From: Branchipolynoe longqiensis
Taxonomy: Eukaryota > Annelida > Polychaeta > Phyllodocida > Polynoidae
Assembly: GCA_030323885.1 (NCBI GenBank)
Contig: CM059199.1
Location: 41,424,590-41,488,589, forward strand
Reading direction: 5' to 3'
DNA: 64,000 nt
The notes beneath the pieces are model-generated. The model saw only the letters and a program-made list of their open reading frames with translations, had not been told where the DNA came from and ran no database searches. Shown here one piece after another: positions 63,211 to 64,000 of this stretch. Every line of letters begins with the position of its first letter. Positions within the stretch are counted from its first letter, which is position 1. The translations under genes and the position numbers were made by a program.

Positions 63211-64000
63211 TGGACCCGCCCCTGGGGAAAGGTCTCGACGAGTTGAACCCTCGACCTATTGGCCGTGTGGTGTTGTCGGTCCAGCCTGGGCGAGCGCCCC
63301 GGCCCCGAAACCCTTGACCGAAGTTTGAACTCGGTCTGGTTCCTCTGGTGAACCGTCGTGGACGAAAATCCCCTCGTGACTTTTTGAAACGAGGAACTTC
63401 CTGTTTCTTCTTGCCATCCATGTTTTTGCCACTCTTGGCTGCAGTCTCTACCTCTTTATAGAGGTATTGTAGTTGACCGCCAAACATCTTGGTATTATCT
63501 AAAGGTTTCCCTTTAATCGGCTCTGGAGCAAGATAGAGCGTAAACTCCTTCCCCTCATTATCGGTAACCTTCTTAGAGCGAGCCACTTCTTTGCCAGCAT
63601 CTGTGCAAACTGACTTGAAGACATTTTCATATCTTCGAAACGACAGGTAATTACCTGCCGCCGCTAGCACTGCAATGCCTTTGTCCATTGTCTTAGCCAA
63701 AGACGAGAACTTATTTTCACTCTGCATCCTATTAGCCACAGGAACAATAGCTGTTAGGGTAGCCAACACTGCCTTATGCACTGTGTGCAACACATCCTCA
63801 AACTTCTTACGGTCATCCGTCATATTGACATCCCGATCCATTTCTTTAATGATGGAGTTGGGAACACCCTTTATGCCTGTTAACTCATCTCCTAACTTGG
63901 AGATAACCTCCGCCGGTTTGAACGTGCGAAAATGACCATTCACGGTCTCGCGCATAAGCGTAGTGGTTTTAACCCGCTTAGCCTTTGGCTTCTCCACCTT
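63206..64000 (-). CDS. gag: DIRS gag-like protein, N-terminus outside window
   Basis: Open from the window edge to TAG at 63206-63208. A helical-looking N-terminal two thirds leads to a basic Arg/Gly/Phe-rich C-terminus (RPRRFTRGTRP, GQGFRGRGARPG, FPRGGSK) suited to nucleic-acid binding. There is no zinc knuckle, as is usual for DIRS gag. The start lies beyond 64000; the GTG at 63997 is not a credible start. Confidence 0.85.
   Translation of the reverse strand, partial: KVEKPKAKRVKTTTLMRETVNGHFRTFKPAEVISKLGDELTGIKGVPNSIIKEMDRDVNMTDDRKKFEDVLHTVHKAVLATLTAIVPVANRMQSENKFSSLAKTMDKGIAVLAAAGNYLSFRRYENVFKSVCTDAGKEVARSKKVTDNEGKEFTLYLAPEPIKGKPLDNTKMFGGQLQYLYKEVETAAKSGKNMDGKKKQEVPRFKKSRGDFRPRRFTRGTRPSSNFGQGFRGRGARPGWTDNTTRPIGRGFNSSRPFPRGGSK

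Larger units (their letters stand above)
59890..64000 (-). mobile_element. DIRS-type tyrosine recombinase retrotransposon, 5' end beyond window
   Basis: On the minus strand the order is gag, RT/RNase H/MT-like, tyrosine recombinase, then a non-coding 3' region with an 89 bp inverted repeat. This order, with overlapping ORFs 2 and 3 and no LTRs, is that of DIRS elements. They integrate as circles through the recombinase rather than an integrase. No frameshift or stop was found in 3.7 kb of coding sequence and the key catalytic residues are present, so the copy looks young and possibly functional, though its left end is not visible. Confidence 0.92.

Overview
This window looks like animal nuclear DNA, most likely from a mollusc and plausibly a gastropod. 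No host gene is certain. Nearly everything recognisable is transposable-element sequence or simple repeat. The mollusc call rests on three inferences that were not searched: a tRNA-derived SINE of a type common in mollusc DNA (41.04 kb, 49.04 kb, 12.23 kb and others), a Mag-lineage LTR retrotransposon resembling the clam Steamer group, and a DIRS retrotransposon.

Layout. 0-5.8 kb: a GT-rich minisatellite (75-83 bp period) split by a complete 4863 bp LTR retrotransposon. It has 165 bp LTRs, a tRNA-Leu-type primer site, a purine tract and a GTGTG target duplication. Its gag, protease and RT regions are frame-broken, while its RNase H-integrase frame is open. 5.8-36 kb: a dense patchwork of one dominant SINE (SINE-1, about 45 copies or pieces across the window), a 3' end of a CR1/L2-type LINE, several MITE families, and large G- or C-rich minisatellites at 22.4-23.0, 24.7-25.4 and 30.5-31.4 kb. 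36-39 kb: two nested inverted-repeat elements and a G-rich array. 39.25-39.54 kb: a CpG-rich patch with E-boxes, an inverted CCAAT box and a possible first coding exon. 40-49 kb: more MITEs, SINEs and a segmental duplication. 50.5-50.8 kb: a possible coding exon with consensus splice sites. 53.0-53.8 kb: a 41 bp tandem array. 59.9-64 kb: a DIRS retrotransposon on the minus strand, in the order gag, RT/RNase H/MT-like, tyrosine recombinase. Its ORFs are uninterrupted, and an 89 bp inverted repeat lies at its 3' side; its 5' end is outside the window.

The elements can be dated against each other because they nest: SINE in SINE, MITE in SINE, LINE in SINE, SINE in MITE. Two segmental duplications inside the window each hold one MITE-filled copy and one empty copy, which gives direct insertion evidence. 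A set of elements shares ends resembling GGCCCTGTCACAC and TTAA-like flanks, but each subgroup has a different interior built from its own short motif.

Limits: everything was read by eye. Repeat boundaries are good to about 5-15 bp unless a target duplication is quoted. No family assignment was checked against a database.
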